DNA from: Sphingobacteriaceae bacterium UBA2059
Lineage (GTDB): Bacteria; Bacteroidota; Bacteroidia; Sphingobacteriales; Sphingobacteriaceae
DNA: 64,000 nucleotides
Assembly: GCA_002332615.1 (NCBI GenBank)
Contig: DDAL01000003.1
Coordinates: 1 to 64,000, forward strand
Direction of reading: 5' to 3'
A program made the translations under genes and the position numbers. Positions 6,913-15,453 of the stretch are shown here, in pieces; the stretch's first letter is position 1, and each line of letters begins with the position of its first letter. The notes under the pieces are model-generated. The model was not told the origin of the DNA, did no database searches, and worked only from the letters and a program-made list of their open reading frames with translations.

Positions 6913-6994
6913 TTTAGCAGGTTCGAAGTCCTTTACTCACCCTTTATTTCTATTAGACTGTAGCGTAGGCGCTCCTTCTCTCGTTTATACTAGT

Positions 6995-7303
6995 ATGAAA
7001 AAAATACTAATCCTTGCTATCCTGGCCGCCATCGTTTCGAGCTGTAGCAGCGTAAAGAAAGGTGATACGATTGATGCGGTAACGCTGAGCGGACAACTAT
7101 CTGAATTAGGAATGAATACGTTTCAATATGGAACTCATCGGATAATGTCCGGGGACAAAGTTTATGCTTTAAAAAGTTCGAAAGTGAACCTGAATAGGTA
7201 TTTAAATAAGTCTGTAGTGCTTAAAGGCACAAAAGTTTCCGGATATCCAATAGAGGGAGGCTCCGAACTAATTGAGGTATGGGATGTTTCAGTATCCAAA
7301 TGA
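6995..7303 (+). CDS. Small exported lipoprotein of unknown function
   Basis: A 102-residue protein with a lipoprotein signal, MKKILILAILAAIVSSCSSV, giving a lipidated Cys at residue 17 and a mature chain of about 86 residues. The mature part (LSGQLSELGMNTFQYGTHRI ... ALKSS ... LNRYLNKSVVLKGTKVSGYP) looks like a small beta-barrel of the OB type, as in many DUF-type periplasmic lipoproteins, but I cannot name it. It is the first intact-looking gene after the decayed island. Its C-terminus runs into a fragment of another frame (see 7287), so its end may not be original. Confidence 0.65.
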   Translation: MKKILILAILAAIVSSCSSVKKGDTIDAVTLSGQLSELGMNTFQYGTHRIMSGDKVYALKSSKVNLNRYLNKSVVLKGTKVSGYPIEGGSELIEVWDVSVSK

Positions 7304-7430
7304 CAATACTATTTGGTTTAAGCCGGGCACGTCGGGTGTCATGGGCGGAGAAATTGGTATCTTTATTGCGCAGCCAAAGTATTGTGACGAGGTAGTTACG
7401 AGGCGAATACAACTGGTTGCTTTGAATTAG
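7287..7430 (+). other. 3' tail of an unidentified gene, fused out of frame
   Basis: An open frame of 47 codons ending at TAG 7428-7430 reads YPNDNTIWFKPGTSG and IGIFIAQPKYCDEVV. It overlaps the end of the lipoprotein gene in a different frame and has no start. It looks like genuine coding sequence left over from a deletion. The product is not recognised. It marks the right edge of the rearranged region. Confidence 0.4.
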
Positions 7431-7504
7431 AGCTGCTTGCTGCTTAAAACAGCGGTTCGACTTTTGCTGATTTAAAAAAAGTTTTCAGGATGATTTAATT
7501 TATC

Positions 7505-7512
7505 TAACTTTG
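7505..7512 (+). promoter_or_regulatory. -7 promoter box (TAACTTTG) for the yceD-rpmF-plsX-fabH unit
   Basis: TAACTTTG matches the Bacteroidota -7 consensus. Transcription would begin at about 7517-7520, so the TTG at 7510 cannot start the yceD protein and a TTG at 7522 or 7531 must be used. Confidence 0.65.
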
Positions 7513-7530
7513 CAGGCTCAATTGCGTGCT

Positions 7531-8070
7531 TTGAAACCGTTAAAAGAATATAGATTAGGATTTACAGGCTTAAAGCAGGGTAAGCATGTATTTACCTTCG
7601 ATCTGGATCGTACGTTTTTTGATGAGTTTGAATATTCATTGGTAAAAGACGGTGATCTGAAAGTGGAGGTGGAGCTGGATAAGCAGGAAACAATGTTGTT
7701 GTTTTCGTTTGTTATTGTGGGTAGTATACGTTTAAACTGTGATCTTTGCCTTTCGGATTTTTCTAAACCGGTGGAAATAAGGGAGCATCAGATAGTAAAG
7801 TTTAGCGATGATGCGAATTTGGAAGACAATACCGATGAGCTGATTGTTATAGGATATTCGGAGCATGAATTTGACATAGCCCCGCTTATTTATGAATATA
7901 TAAACCTTGCTGTTCCTTTTGCCCAGCGCTGTGATGAGCCGGGGGGAACAAAATGGTGTGATAAACAAATGCTTGAACATCTGGAGCGACTATCTGTAGG
8001 CGCGCAAGATGAAGAAGAGAATAATGATGTGAACCCTAACTGGGAAGCATTAAAGAAATTAAAAGATTAA
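7531..8070 (+). CDS. yceD: YceD/DUF177 family protein
   Basis: DUF177 protein of about 179 residues, placed directly before the gene for ribosomal protein L32 as in most bacteria. In the family it is linked to 23S rRNA processing or accumulation. The N-terminus KPLKEYRLGFTGLKQGKHVF fits the family start. A pair of Cys (CDLCLSDF) in the middle and a later pair (CDEPGGTKWC) look like a metal or structural Cys set seen in this family. The acidic tail VNPNWEALKKLKD is typical. There is no ATG near the start; I choose TTG 7531 because it fits the family start and lies downstream of the promoter box at 7505. Confidence 0.88.
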   Translation: MKPLKEYRLGFTGLKQGKHVFTFDLDRTFFDEFEYSLVKDGDLKVEVELDKQETMLLFSFVIVGSIRLNCDLCLSDFSKPVEIREHQIVKFSDDANLEDNTDELIVIGYSEHEFDIAPLIYEYINLAVPFAQRCDEPGGTKWCDKQMLEHLERLSVGAQDEEENNDVNPNWEALKKLKD

Positions 8071-8089
8071 TAATTAAAAAAACAGGACA

Positions 8090-8284
8090 ATGGCACATCC
8101 AAAACGTAAAATTTCTAAATCCAGAAGAGATAAGAGAAGAACTCATTATAAAGCAGAAGCGCCTACCTTGTTTACCTGCAAAACTACAGGTGCTATTCAT
8201 CAGCCTCACCGTGCTTATGAAGTAGACGGTAATTTGTATTACAATGGTAAGCTGGTTATAGAGAACACTGCTGCAAGCGTATAG
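8090..8284 (+). CDS. rpmF: 50S ribosomal protein L32
   Basis: 64 residues, starting [20 protein letters not shown], the universal L32 N-terminus, and slightly longer than in proteobacteria as usual for Bacteroidota. It has Cys in FTCKTTG but lacks the complete four-Cys zinc site of some L32 proteins, so it is the Cys-poor form. Binds 23S rRNA near the exit of the peptidyl-transferase region. It lies 19 bases after yceD and 9 bases before plsX, in the standard operon. Confidence 0.97.
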   Translation: MAHPKRKISKSRRDKRRTHYKAEAPTLFTCKTTGAIHQPHRAYEVDGNLYYNGKLVIENTAASV

Positions 8285-8293
8285 ACTTTCTAT

Positions 8294-9232
8294 ATGAGGA
8301 TAGGCTTGGATATAATGGGCGGAGATTACGCTCCTGAGGCAGCTGTGCTGGGAGCAATTGCTGCCTTAAAGATCTTTGACCGAAGTCAGCGGCTGGTGTT
8401 GATTGGTGACAAGGAGCAGGCTTTAAGCATACTTGAGCGCGAACAGGTTAGTGCCGAGAGGTTTGACTTTGTTCATACTACAGAGGTTATAGGTATGGGA
8501 GAACACCCTACCAAGGCAATTTCTCAAAAGAAGGATTCCAGTATTTCTGTAGGATTTAAACTTCTTAAAGAGGGAGCTATTGATGCTTTCTCTTCGGCCG
8601 GCAATACCGGAGCTATGCTTGTAGGAGCTATGTTTTCTGTTAAAGCTATACCCGGCGTTATTCGCCCTGCTATATCAACGGTTATTCCTAAACTTAAGCG
8701 TGGCTATGGGATTTTGCTTGATGTAGGAGCAAATGCGGACTGTCGTCCTGATAATTTATATCAGTTTGGTATTCTGGGTAGCTTATTTGCCGAGAATATA
8801 CTGGGAATAAGTAATCCGAAAGTTGGTTTGCTTAATATTGGCGAAGAGGAAGAAAAGGGTAATTTACTATTGCTGGCCACGCATCCCATGATGAAGGATA
8901 CAGGTTTATTTAACTTCATAGGTAATATCGAAGGGCGTGACCTGTTTAATGATAAGGCAGACGTAATAGTTTGCGATGGCTTTACCGGAAACGTAACATT
9001 GAAACTTGCCGAGTCTTTTTACATGCTTACAAAAAGCAAGGGTTTTGAAGATGATTTCTTTGCCCGCTTTAACTATGAACAATATGGAGGCAGCCCTATA
9101 TTAGGAGTGAATGCTCCTGTTATTATTGGTCATGGCATATCAAGCGTAGAGGCTATTAAGAATATGATCCTTTTATCGAGAAGCATGGTTACTACCAGAC
9201 TTGTAGATAAAATTACGTCTGCATTTAAATAA
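8294..9232 (+). CDS. plsX: Phosphate acyltransferase PlsX
   Basis: 312 residues. Makes acyl-phosphate from acyl-ACP for phospholipid synthesis at the inner face of the membrane. The N-terminus [16 protein letters not shown] carries the family motif DxMGGD. The central [14 protein letters not shown] and [12 protein letters not shown] stretches and [13 protein letters not shown] near the end are standard. Length is normal. The next gene, fabH, starts 13 bases later. It is co-transcribed with rpmF and fabH, tying membrane lipid synthesis to ribosome supply. Confidence 0.97.
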   Translation: MRIGLDIMGGDYAPEAAVLGAIAALKIFDRSQRLVLIGDKEQALSILEREQVSAERFDFVHTTEVIGMGEHPTKAISQKKDSSISVGFKLLKEGAIDAFSSAGNTGAMLVGAMFSVKAIPGVIRPAISTVIPKLKRGYGILLDVGANADCRPDNLYQFGILGSLFAENILGISNPKVGLLNIGEEEEKGNLLLLATHPMMKDTGLFNFIGNIEGRDLFNDKADVIVCDGFTGNVTLKLAESFYMLTKSKGFEDDFFARFNYEQYGGSPILGVNAPVIIGHGISSVEAIKNMILLSRSMVTTRLVDKITSAFK

Positions 9233-9245
9233 TTCATATAGAATT

Positions 9246-10235
9246 ATGCAAAAAATACACGCTGCTATTACGGCGGTTCACGGTTACGTGCCAGAATATA
9301 TTTTGACCAACCAGGAGTTGGAAAAAATGGTTGATACCAATGACGAATGGATTACTACGCGCACTGGTATTAAAGAAAGAAGAATTTTAAAAGGAAAAGG
9401 TCTTGGGTCTTCAGATCTGGCTGTTCCGGCAGTTAAAGGACTTTTAGAAAAAAGAGGAATAGGCGCGGAAGAAATAGATTTGATTATTTTTTGCACCATT
9501 ACTCCGGATATGCCTATTCCTGCCACTGCAAATATACTGGCTCATAAAGTGGGCGCGGTTAATGCATGGGGCTTTGATTTGCAGGCGGCCTGCTCGGGCT
9601 TTTTGTTTGGCCTGGCCACGGGCGCGCAGTTTATTGAAACGGGCAGGCACAGTAAGGTTTTAGTAGTTGGAGCAGACAAGATGTCGTCCATTGTTGACTA
9701 TGAAGATCGTACAACCTGTATTTTATTTGGTGATGGATGTGGGGTGGCCTTACTAGAGCCGAATACCGAAGGAATGGGCGTTATTGATTCTATTCTTAAG
9801 TCTGACGGATCTGGCAGCCCTTATTTGAATATGCCGGGAGGAGGTTCTATCCATCCAAGCTCTCATGAAACCGTGGACAGCAAAATGCATTATGCCTACC
9901 AGGAAGGGCAAACCGTATTTAAATACGCTGTAAAAGGGATGGCGGATGTTGCCTCTGAAATAGTGGAAAAACACCAGTTAAAGCCTGAAGATATTGCCTG
10001 GCTGGTTCCTCATCAGGCAAATAAGCGAATTATTGATGCTACCGCTTCAAGGGCAGGTATTGCCCCGGAAAAGGTGATGCTTAATATCGAGCGCTTTGGT
10101 AATACCACTGCTGCAACTATACCTTTGTGTTTGTGGGAGTGGGAACATAAGCTTAAAAAAGGCGATAACCTAATATTAGCCGCTTTTGGCGGTGGCTTTA
10201 CATGGGGATCCATGTACTTAAAATGGGCATATTAA
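9246..10235 (+). CDS. fabH: 3-oxoacyl-[ACP] synthase III (FabH)
   Basis: 329 residues. Condenses acetyl-CoA (or a branched starter) with malonyl-ACP to start fatty acid synthesis. The catalytic triad is visible: Cys116 in [10 protein letters not shown], His256 in VPHQANKRI and Asn286 in [10 protein letters not shown]. Glycine-rich end [16 protein letters not shown] is typical. In Bacteroidota FabH often prefers branched starters, giving iso fatty acids; that is family knowledge and not shown here. The accB and accC genes follow and supply malonyl-CoA. Confidence 0.97.
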   Translation: MQKIHAAITAVHGYVPEYILTNQELEKMVDTNDEWITTRTGIKERRILKGKGLGSSDLAVPAVKGLLEKRGIGAEEIDLIIFCTITPDMPIPATANILAHKVGAVNAWGFDLQAACSGFLFGLATGAQFIETGRHSKVLVVGADKMSSIVDYEDRTTCILFGDGCGVALLEPNTEGMGVIDSILKSDGSGSPYLNMPGGGSIHPSSHETVDSKMHYAYQEGQTVFKYAVKGMADVASEIVEKHQLKPEDIAWLVPHQANKRIIDATASRAGIAPEKVMLNIERFGNTTAATIPLCLWEWEHKLKKGDNLILAAFGGGFTWGSMYLKWAY

Positions 10236-10321
10236 TTTGTATCTTTCAGCCACACCATCGGTTCTATTTTTATTAACAAATACTATAACTGCATAGCTTA
10301 ACATTTCAATAACAGGCACAA

Positions 10322-10798
10322 ATGGATATTAAACAAGTTCAGGAACTTATAAAATTCGTTTCAAAATCAGGCGTAAACGAGGTTTCCATTGAAGAGAAGG
10401 ACTTCAAGATTACGATTAAAACTAATCAGGCTCCTACTTATGTTAATGCAAGCATACCGGCTCCTGCTCCTGTACAGGTACCTGTTCAGGCTGCGCCTGC
10501 TCCTGCAAGTGTGCCCGAGCCTAAAGCTGCTGCTGCTCCGGCAGAGGATACTTCAAAGTATTTGACCATTAAGTCTCCAATGATCGGTACGTTTTATACT
10601 TCCGCCAGTCCGGATAAACCTACATTTGTAAATGTAGGCGATACCGTACAAACCGGACAGGTTGTGTGTATCATTGAAGCTATGAAGCTTTTTAATGAAA
10701 TTGAGTCTGAGGTTTCGGGCCGCATAGTAAAAATATTAGTAGAAAACTCTACTCCTGTTGAGTTTGACCAGCCTTTGTTCCTGGTTGAGCCGGCATAA
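10322..10798 (+). CDS. accB: Acetyl-CoA carboxylase biotin carboxyl carrier protein
   Basis: 158 residues with the standard layout: an N-terminal helical part (about 1-40), an Ala/Pro-rich linker (about 44-75) and a biotinyl domain (about 80-158). The biotin-accepting Lys122 sits in [12 protein letters not shown]. The protein carries CO2 between AccC and the carboxyltransferase. It is separated from fabH by 86 bases without a clear terminator and from accC by 60 bases holding a hairpin. Confidence 0.97.
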   Translation: MDIKQVQELIKFVSKSGVNEVSIEEKDFKITIKTNQAPTYVNASIPAPAPVQVPVQAAPAPASVPEPKAAAAPAEDTSKYLTIKSPMIGTFYTSASPDKPTFVNVGDTVQTGQVVCIIEAMKLFNEIESEVSGRIVKILVENSTPVEFDQPLFLVEPA

Positions 10799-10806
10799 TA
10801 TAATTA

Positions 10807-10849
10807 TTTGTACAGGCATAGTTTTATGCTTGTGCCTGTTTGTACGTTA
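10807..10849 (+). terminator. Hairpin between accB and accC (attenuator-like)
   Basis: ACAGGCA near 10812 can pair with TGTGCCTGT near 10830, and an inner GCATAGTTTTATGC hairpin is an alternative. GTAC lies on both outer sides. There is no U-run after it, so it may set the AccB:AccC ratio or protect mRNA ends instead of stopping transcription. Confidence 0.4.
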
Positions 10850-10858
10850 AACTAAACT

Positions 10859-12208
10859 ATGTTTAAAAAGATACTTATTGCAAATCGCGGAGAAATTGCT
10901 TTGCGTATTATTCGTACGTGTAAAGAGATGGGTATTAAAACGGTTGCTGTTTACTCAACTGCCGATCGTGAAAGCCTGCATGTGCGCTTTGCTGATGAAG
11001 CTGTTTGTATTGGTCCTCCTGCTAGTAAAGATTCCTACCTTAATATACCCAACATTATCAGCGCTGCTGAGGTTACCAATGCGGATGCCATACACCCGGG
11101 CTACGGCTTCTTGTCTGAAAATGCTAAGTTTTCTGCCATATGCCGAGAGTATAATATAAAATTTATAGGTGCCTCGCCGGAGCAGATTAATTCTATGGGC
11201 GACAAAGCATCGGCCAAGGAAACGATGAAGAAGGCCGGAGTGCCTACGGTTCCAGGGTCAGACGGCTTAGTGTCGGATATTGCTCAGGGTATACGCCTGG
11301 CTAACGAAATAGGCTATCCTGTAATACTTAAAGCAACAGCTGGAGGCGGTGGAAGAGGAATGCGCATTGTGTGGAAAGATGATGAATTTGAAGCAGCCTG
11401 GGATTCGGCGCGAATGGAGGCTGGAGCTGCCTTTGGTAATGACGGTTTGTACCTGGAAAAATATGTAGAGGACCCGCGACATATTGAAATTCAGGTAATA
11501 GGCGATCAGTATGGCACTGTGTGTCATTTGTCTGAACGTGACTGCTCTATACAAAGAAGACATCAGAAACTGGTAGAAGAGTCGCCTTCGCCTTTTATGA
11601 CCGATGCACTGAGAGAGGCTATGGGGCAAGCGGCTGTTAAAGGCGCTCAGGCGGTAAATTATGAAGGAGCGGGCACTATTGAGTTCCTGGTAGACAAGCA
11701 TCGTAATTTCTATTTCATGGAAATGAATACCCGTATACAGGTTGAACACCCGGTTACGGAGGAAGTTATAAACTACGATCTTATAAAAGAACAGATACGG
11801 GTGGCTGCTGGTGTGCCTATTTCGGGCAAAAACTATATGCCGGCTATGCATGCAATAGAATGCCGTATCAACGCTGAAGATCCCTTTAATAATTTCAGAC
11901 CTTCTCCTGGTAAAATTACTATATTCCACTCGCCGGGAGGCCATGGTGTGCGGGTTGATACCCATGTATATGCAGGCTATCAGATTCCGCCTAACTATGA
12001 TTCCATGATCGCCAAGCTTATATGTACCGGCCAGACCCGCGAAGAGGCTTTAAGTACTATGGAGCGTGCCTTAAGCGAGTTTGTAATTGAGGGTGTTAAA
12101 ACTACTATACCTTTTCATGCGCAACTTATAAAAGATCCAAACTTTAGGGCTGGTAACTTTACTACTAAATTTATGGAAAGCTTTGAGTTTAGCGAGGAAA
12201 ATAGCTGA
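10859..12208 (+). CDS. accC: Acetyl-CoA carboxylase, biotin carboxylase subunit
   Basis: 449 residues, normal length. ATP-dependent carboxylation of biotin on AccB. N-terminal domain [22 protein letters not shown]-grasp domain with the Gly-rich loop [14 protein letters not shown]; metal and catalytic part with [16 protein letters not shown]-terminal domain with ECRINAEDP. All key motifs are present. AccA/AccD, needed to complete the enzyme, are not in the window. Confidence 0.98.
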   Translation: MFKKILIANRGEIALRIIRTCKEMGIKTVAVYSTADRESLHVRFADEAVCIGPPASKDSYLNIPNIISAAEVTNADAIHPGYGFLSENAKFSAICREYNIKFIGASPEQINSMGDKASAKETMKKAGVPTVPGSDGLVSDIAQGIRLANEIGYPVILKATAGGGGRGMRIVWKDDEFEAAWDSARMEAGAAFGNDGLYLEKYVEDPRHIEIQVIGDQYGTVCHLSERDCSIQRRHQKLVEESPSPFMTDALREAMGQAAVKGAQAVNYEGAGTIEFLVDKHRNFYFMEMNTRIQVEHPVTEEVINYDLIKEQIRVAAGVPISGKNYMPAMHAIECRINAEDPFNNFRPSPGKITIFHSPGGHGVRVDTHVYAGYQIPPNYDSMIAKLICTGQTREEALSTMERALSEFVIEGVKTTIPFHAQLIKDPNFRAGNFTTKFMESFEFSEENS

Positions 12209-12245
12209 TATGCTGATCTTAATTTAAAAACTGTGCGGGCTTGTA

Positions 12246-13136
12246 ATGAAAGAAGTAAAAGTTAAAGGCTTAATTGACAGTGTTAAGAATAAAGGAAAGT
12301 CGATAGACGCAGAAATGTCCTTCTTTGACCATCTTGAGGTTTTAAGGTGGCATTTGATAAGGGCTCTTGTAGCGGTAATTGCTTTTGCAGGTATTGCATT
12401 TGCTTATTATGACTTTATTTTTGATAAAATAATACTGGGCCCGAAGACTCCTACTTTCTGGACGTACAGGATGATGTGCCGGCTAAGCGAAAGGTTTAGT
12501 CTGGGGGAGGACTTTTGCATTAAGGAAATTCCTTTTAATATTATTAACACTGAGATGGCCGGCCAGTTTACCCTGCAGCTTAACTCTTCGCTGCTTATGG
12601 GGATATTGTTCGGCTTCCCGTATCTTTTGTACGAAATATGGCGCTTTATTAAGCCGGGTTTGACTGATATAGAGAGGAGTTCTGCCAGCGGCTTTGTTTT
12701 TTATGCTTCTTTATTGTTTATAACAGGCGTATTGTTTGGGTACTATATTATTGCACCCCTGTCTATAAACTTTCTTGCTAATTACCAGGTGAGCTCTGTT
12801 ATTCAAAACCAGATCACCATCGATTCTTACTTATCTTCTGTTGCTACTCTTACTATAGGAGCAGGTATTACTTTTGAATTACCCATGATCATCTATATCC
12901 TTTCAAAAATGGGTATTATGACTCCTGCGTTTATGAAAGCTACACGCCGCTATGCTGTGGTGATAATATTGATTATTGCAGCGGTAGTTACTCCAACGCC
13001 CGATATCTTAACAATGCTTGTGGTTAGCTTACCGCTGTTCCTGCTTTACGAACTGAGTATTATTATTTCGGCTCGCATTGATGCACGAAGAACAAGAGAA
13101 CTAGCGGCTGACGTGGTTCCTTTCGATGAAGATTAG
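12246..13136 (+). CDS. tatC: Sec-independent protein translocase TatC
   Basis: 296 residues and six predicted membrane spans. Core receptor of the twin-arginine pathway for folded proteins. The N-terminal cytoplasmic motif MSFFDHLEVLRWHL and the loop EIWRFIKPGLTDIER are the signature parts that bind the signal peptide. It has an insert of about 35 residues in the first periplasmic loop with two Cys (MMCRLSERFSLGEDFCIKE), as in many Bacteroidota TatC. TatA/B genes are not nearby. It follows accC by 37 bases and may be read from the same transcript. Confidence 0.96.
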   Translation: MKEVKVKGLIDSVKNKGKSIDAEMSFFDHLEVLRWHLIRALVAVIAFAGIAFAYYDFIFDKIILGPKTPTFWTYRMMCRLSERFSLGEDFCIKEIPFNIINTEMAGQFTLQLNSSLLMGILFGFPYLLYEIWRFIKPGLTDIERSSASGFVFYASLLFITGVLFGYYIIAPLSINFLANYQVSSVIQNQITIDSYLSSVATLTIGAGITFELPMIIYILSKMGIMTPAFMKATRRYAVVIILIIAAVVTPTPDILTMLVVSLPLFLLYELSIIISARIDARRTRELAADVVPFDED

Positions 13137-13191
13137 TACTTGTAGCGCATCTTTTTTATATTTACCCCTGTCTTTCAGACCTTAGATAATT

Positions 13192-13629
13192 ATGTTCATG
13201 GAAAATTATTCAATTGCTATTGGCGGAGATCATGCCGGATATGAGTATAAAGAATTTATTAAAGAGGCTTTGGCTGGTTACAGCGTAAAAGATTTTGGAC
13301 CTTTTACAGATTCTTCTGTCGATTATCCGGACTTTGCTCATCCTGTGGCCAAAGCTGTTGAAGAAGGCACGTATGATCTGGGTATCCTGATTTGCGGAAG
13401 TGCCAATGGGGTAGCTATGACTGCTAATAAACACCAGGGAATACGGGCAGCTATATGCTGGAATACGGAGCTTGCAGCTTTAAGCCGGCAACATAACAAT
13501 GCGAATATTGTATGTATACCGGCGCGCTTTGTGTCTAAAGAAGATGCTGTTTCAATTGTAAGAGCGTTTCTTGCGGCTAACTTCGAAGGGGGCAGGCACG
13601 AGTGCAGGGTACATAAGATTATGTGCTAA
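13192..13629 (+). CDS. rpiB: Ribose-5-phosphate isomerase B
   Basis: 145 residues. Interconverts ribose 5-phosphate and ribulose 5-phosphate in the pentose phosphate pathway. Motifs: IAIGGDHAGYEYKEFI at the N-terminus (substrate phosphate and base), YPDFAHPVAKAV, and ILICGSANGVAMTANK with the catalytic Cys; RQHNNANIVCIPAR follows. An internal ATG at 13198 (MENYSIAIGG) is an equally good start. It runs convergent with the outer-membrane protein gene that ends at 13651. Confidence 0.95.
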   Translation: MFMENYSIAIGGDHAGYEYKEFIKEALAGYSVKDFGPFTDSSVDYPDFAHPVAKAVEEGTYDLGILICGSANGVAMTANKHQGIRAAICWNTELAALSRQHNNANIVCIPARFVSKEDAVSIVRAFLAANFEGGRHECRVHKIMC

Positions 13630-13650
13630 ACCCCTGGCCTGTATGTATGG

Positions 13651-14139
13651 CTAAAAGGTTACGCGCAGTGACAGGCCGAACTGGGCTGCATCAAACTCTG
13701 TATCGGGAGAGAGTACAAGTGCCGGCTTCCAGTCAAATGACAGGTTGATAGGTGCTGCCGAAAGTTTATAATCCAGTCCTAAGACCCCGTCTGCACTTAA
13801 AAGAAGCTGATTTTTGTCTTCCTGCTTATAGTCCTTTCCTCCAACGGAGCCGCCACCCCCGTAGTACCAGCTCAATGTACCCTCGGTAACGCTAATGGGA
13901 TTATGTATTTCGTATAAGCCTGTAAAACGCGCTGCGGAATATTTATTATTACTTCTAAAACCCATAATGAGGTCCAAAGCTCTGTTTGGCTGAATGAATG
14001 TTTTGAAATTTATTCCGCTATAATCCCCTAATCTTACTCCCGCCGCATGTTTGTACTGAGCCTTTGCTTCTGTACATACTAACAGCCCCAGCATGCATAT
14101 AGCTGAGAGTATAAAGTTTTTATTAACTAGTTTATCCAT
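13651..14139 (-). CDS. Outer-membrane beta-barrel-like protein (paralogue 1)
   Basis: 162 residues with a Sec signal peptide (about residues 1-27, ending TEAKAQ). The mature part alternates polar and hydrophobic residues in strands rich in Gly and aromatics, and ends in Phe (SLRVTF), as outer-membrane barrels do. The next gene upstream on the same strand is a clear paralogue: both share the pattern AAGxRLGDxSG / AAGLRVDFGDGSSG, ...FxxPNxAxD..., ...LxWYxGxG..., GLxYxxxxAPxNxxxDWxP and ...GLSxRxTF. About eight strands would fit. Function unknown. Confidence 0.75.
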   Translation of the reverse strand: MDKLVNKNFILSAICMLGLLVCTEAKAQYKHAAGVRLGDYSGINFKTFIQPNRALDLIMGFRSNNKYSAARFTGLYEIHNPISVTEGTLSWYYGGGGSVGGKDYKQEDKNQLLLSADGVLGLDYKLSAAPINLSFDWKPALVLSPDTEFDAAQFGLSLRVTF

Positions 14140-14233
14140 AGGACTAAATTATAAAAAAATCACTATTTTCTTCTATATACAGTGAGCGGCGGCGCCTCGT
14201 TCGAAGGGTATGGCTGCTTTGCTTAAAAAAGAA

Positions 14234-14266
14234 GACCCCTCAAAGGCAGTGTACTTTTGAGGGGTC
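14234..14266 (-). terminator. Intrinsic terminator after outer-membrane protein 2
   Basis: GACCCCTCAAA and TTTGAGGGGTC form an 11-bp perfect stem. Read on the minus strand it is followed by TCTTCTTTTTT, so it ends the gene at 14321-14812. Confidence 0.9.
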
Positions 14267-14320
14267 AACATATACTGTACAGACCTGCTAAACGATAGCT
14301 TGTTTGAGGTAGCGTTATTA

Positions 14321-14812
14321 TTAAAACGTATATCTTACAGATAAGCCAAAGCGGCCTGCAGTTGTATGTGTGGATGGACTAACAGTGAAATGAGGTCTCC
14401 AGTCAAGGCCCATGTTTAAGGGAGCTCCGGGAATGGTATACTCTAAACCAATCACGGGTACAATGCTTATGAGGGTTTTAGAATCCTCGCCTTCGGGAAA
14501 ACCAAAGCTAGGACCGACACCTACATACCATGCTAAACCATTTGCATTGCGAATGGAGGCATTGTACTGGTACTGAGCTTCTATTGATACCCCTCCGTCC
14601 CAAAATAATAAACTGGCATCTACAGCTCCGTTGGGAGTGAAGAAATGCTTAATATTCGGACCTACGCCAGAACTTCCGTCGCCAAAATCAACCCGTAAGC
14701 CTGCTGCTGTGTTATAACCGGTTGGCGCCCCGCTTACTGCTCTTTTTTGGGCAAATACAGCGCTGACACTCATTAGGAGTGCCACCGCAATAAGGAATAA
14801 GTTTTTATTCAT
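14321..14812 (-). CDS. Outer-membrane beta-barrel-like protein (paralogue 2)
   Basis: 163 residues. Signal peptide MNKNLFLIAVALLMSVSAVF-AQ, cleaved near residue 22. The mature sequence is a small barrel with Gly/aromatic strands and a C-terminal Phe (SVRYTF). It is the tandem paralogue of the gene at 13651 (shared motifs GLDWRPHF / SFDWKPAL and GRFGLSVRYTF / AQFGLSLRVTF). Each gene has its own unit: this one has the terminator at 14234 between the two. No enzyme motif is visible; a structural or small transport role is possible. Confidence 0.75.
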   Translation of the reverse strand: MNKNLFLIAVALLMSVSAVFAQKRAVSGAPTGYNTAAGLRVDFGDGSSGVGPNIKHFFTPNGAVDASLLFWDGGVSIEAQYQYNASIRNANGLAWYVGVGPSFGFPEGEDSKTLISIVPVIGLEYTIPGAPLNMGLDWRPHFTVSPSTHTTAGRFGLSVRYTF

Positions 14813-14930
14813 AATTATTTAATTGATGGTTTGAAAACAGCGCTTGCCTCTTTTTGTTTGGCTGCTTATAAAAAGACTGTTATTTAATGTTAAAATTAGT
14901 GGAAGACAATTGTTTAAAGAGATAAAAAGA

Positions 14931-14938
14931 TAACTTTG
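14931..14938 (+). promoter_or_regulatory. -7 promoter box (TAACTTTG) for the FKBP pair
   Basis: TAACTTTG, with TTG at 14910-14912 as the -33 element (spacing 18). The start codon is at 14979, giving a leader of about 35 bases. Confidence 0.7.
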
Positions 14939-14978
14939 CAAGCTATAGGGGCTTGAAATCGCTGCGTTTTATTAAGGT

Positions 14979-15452
14979 ATGAAAAGACTTTTTTTATTCA
15001 TTCTTTCACTAGGTATGCTTGTAACATCGTGCAAAAAGGATGAGGACCTTTACAACGACCGTGAACAACTGGATAAGGACAAGCTGCTTATTAGGGAGTA
15101 CATCTCAAAAAAGCAATTGAACTTTAATGAGGACCCTTCGGGCGTTTACTATTCTATTATTGAACCTGGCAATGGCGAGAAAATTGGGCCTGATGAAAAC
15201 CTGGAGGCGAATTATGTTGGCAGGCTCCTTAATGGAAAAGTATTTGATCAAAGCAGAGATGCAACCTTTAAGTTTAAGCTGAATGAAGTTATAAGGGGTT
15301 GGAGCATAGGTCTTCCTTACATAAAAAAGGGTGGTAAAATAAGGCTCATTATTCCTTCTGTATATGCTTACGGCCCTTTTGGTCAGCCTGGTATTCCGGC
15401 AAATTCAATTTTAGACTTTGAAATAGAACTTATAGATGTTCAAAAAAATTAA
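14979..15452 (+). CDS. FKBP-type peptidyl-prolyl isomerase lipoprotein, one domain
   Basis: 157 residues. Lipoprotein signal MKRLFLFILSLGMLVTSCKK; the lipidated Cys is residue 18. One FKBP domain follows (about 60-155): GVYYSIIEPGNGEKI, VGRLLNGKVFDQS, VIRGWSIGLPYIKKGGKIRL and IPSVYAYGP. The aromatic pocket residues (Tyr, Phe-Asp, Trp, Ile-Pro, Tyr) are present, so isomerase activity is likely. It acts as a folding helper at the periplasmic face or outside the cell. The next FKBP gene starts 1 base after its stop, or overlaps it. Confidence 0.92.
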   Translation: MKRLFLFILSLGMLVTSCKKDEDLYNDREQLDKDKLLIREYISKKQLNFNEDPSGVYYSIIEPGNGEKIGPDENLEANYVGRLLNGKVFDQSRDATFKFKLNEVIRGWSIGLPYIKKGGKIRLIIPSVYAYGPFGQPGIPANSILDFEIELIDVQKN

Positions 15453-15453
15453 G

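Noticed and set aside
11267..11965. Minus-strand frame of 232 codons over accC
   Set aside because: Antisense shadow of a conserved gene; His/Tyr/Phe-rich without domain features.
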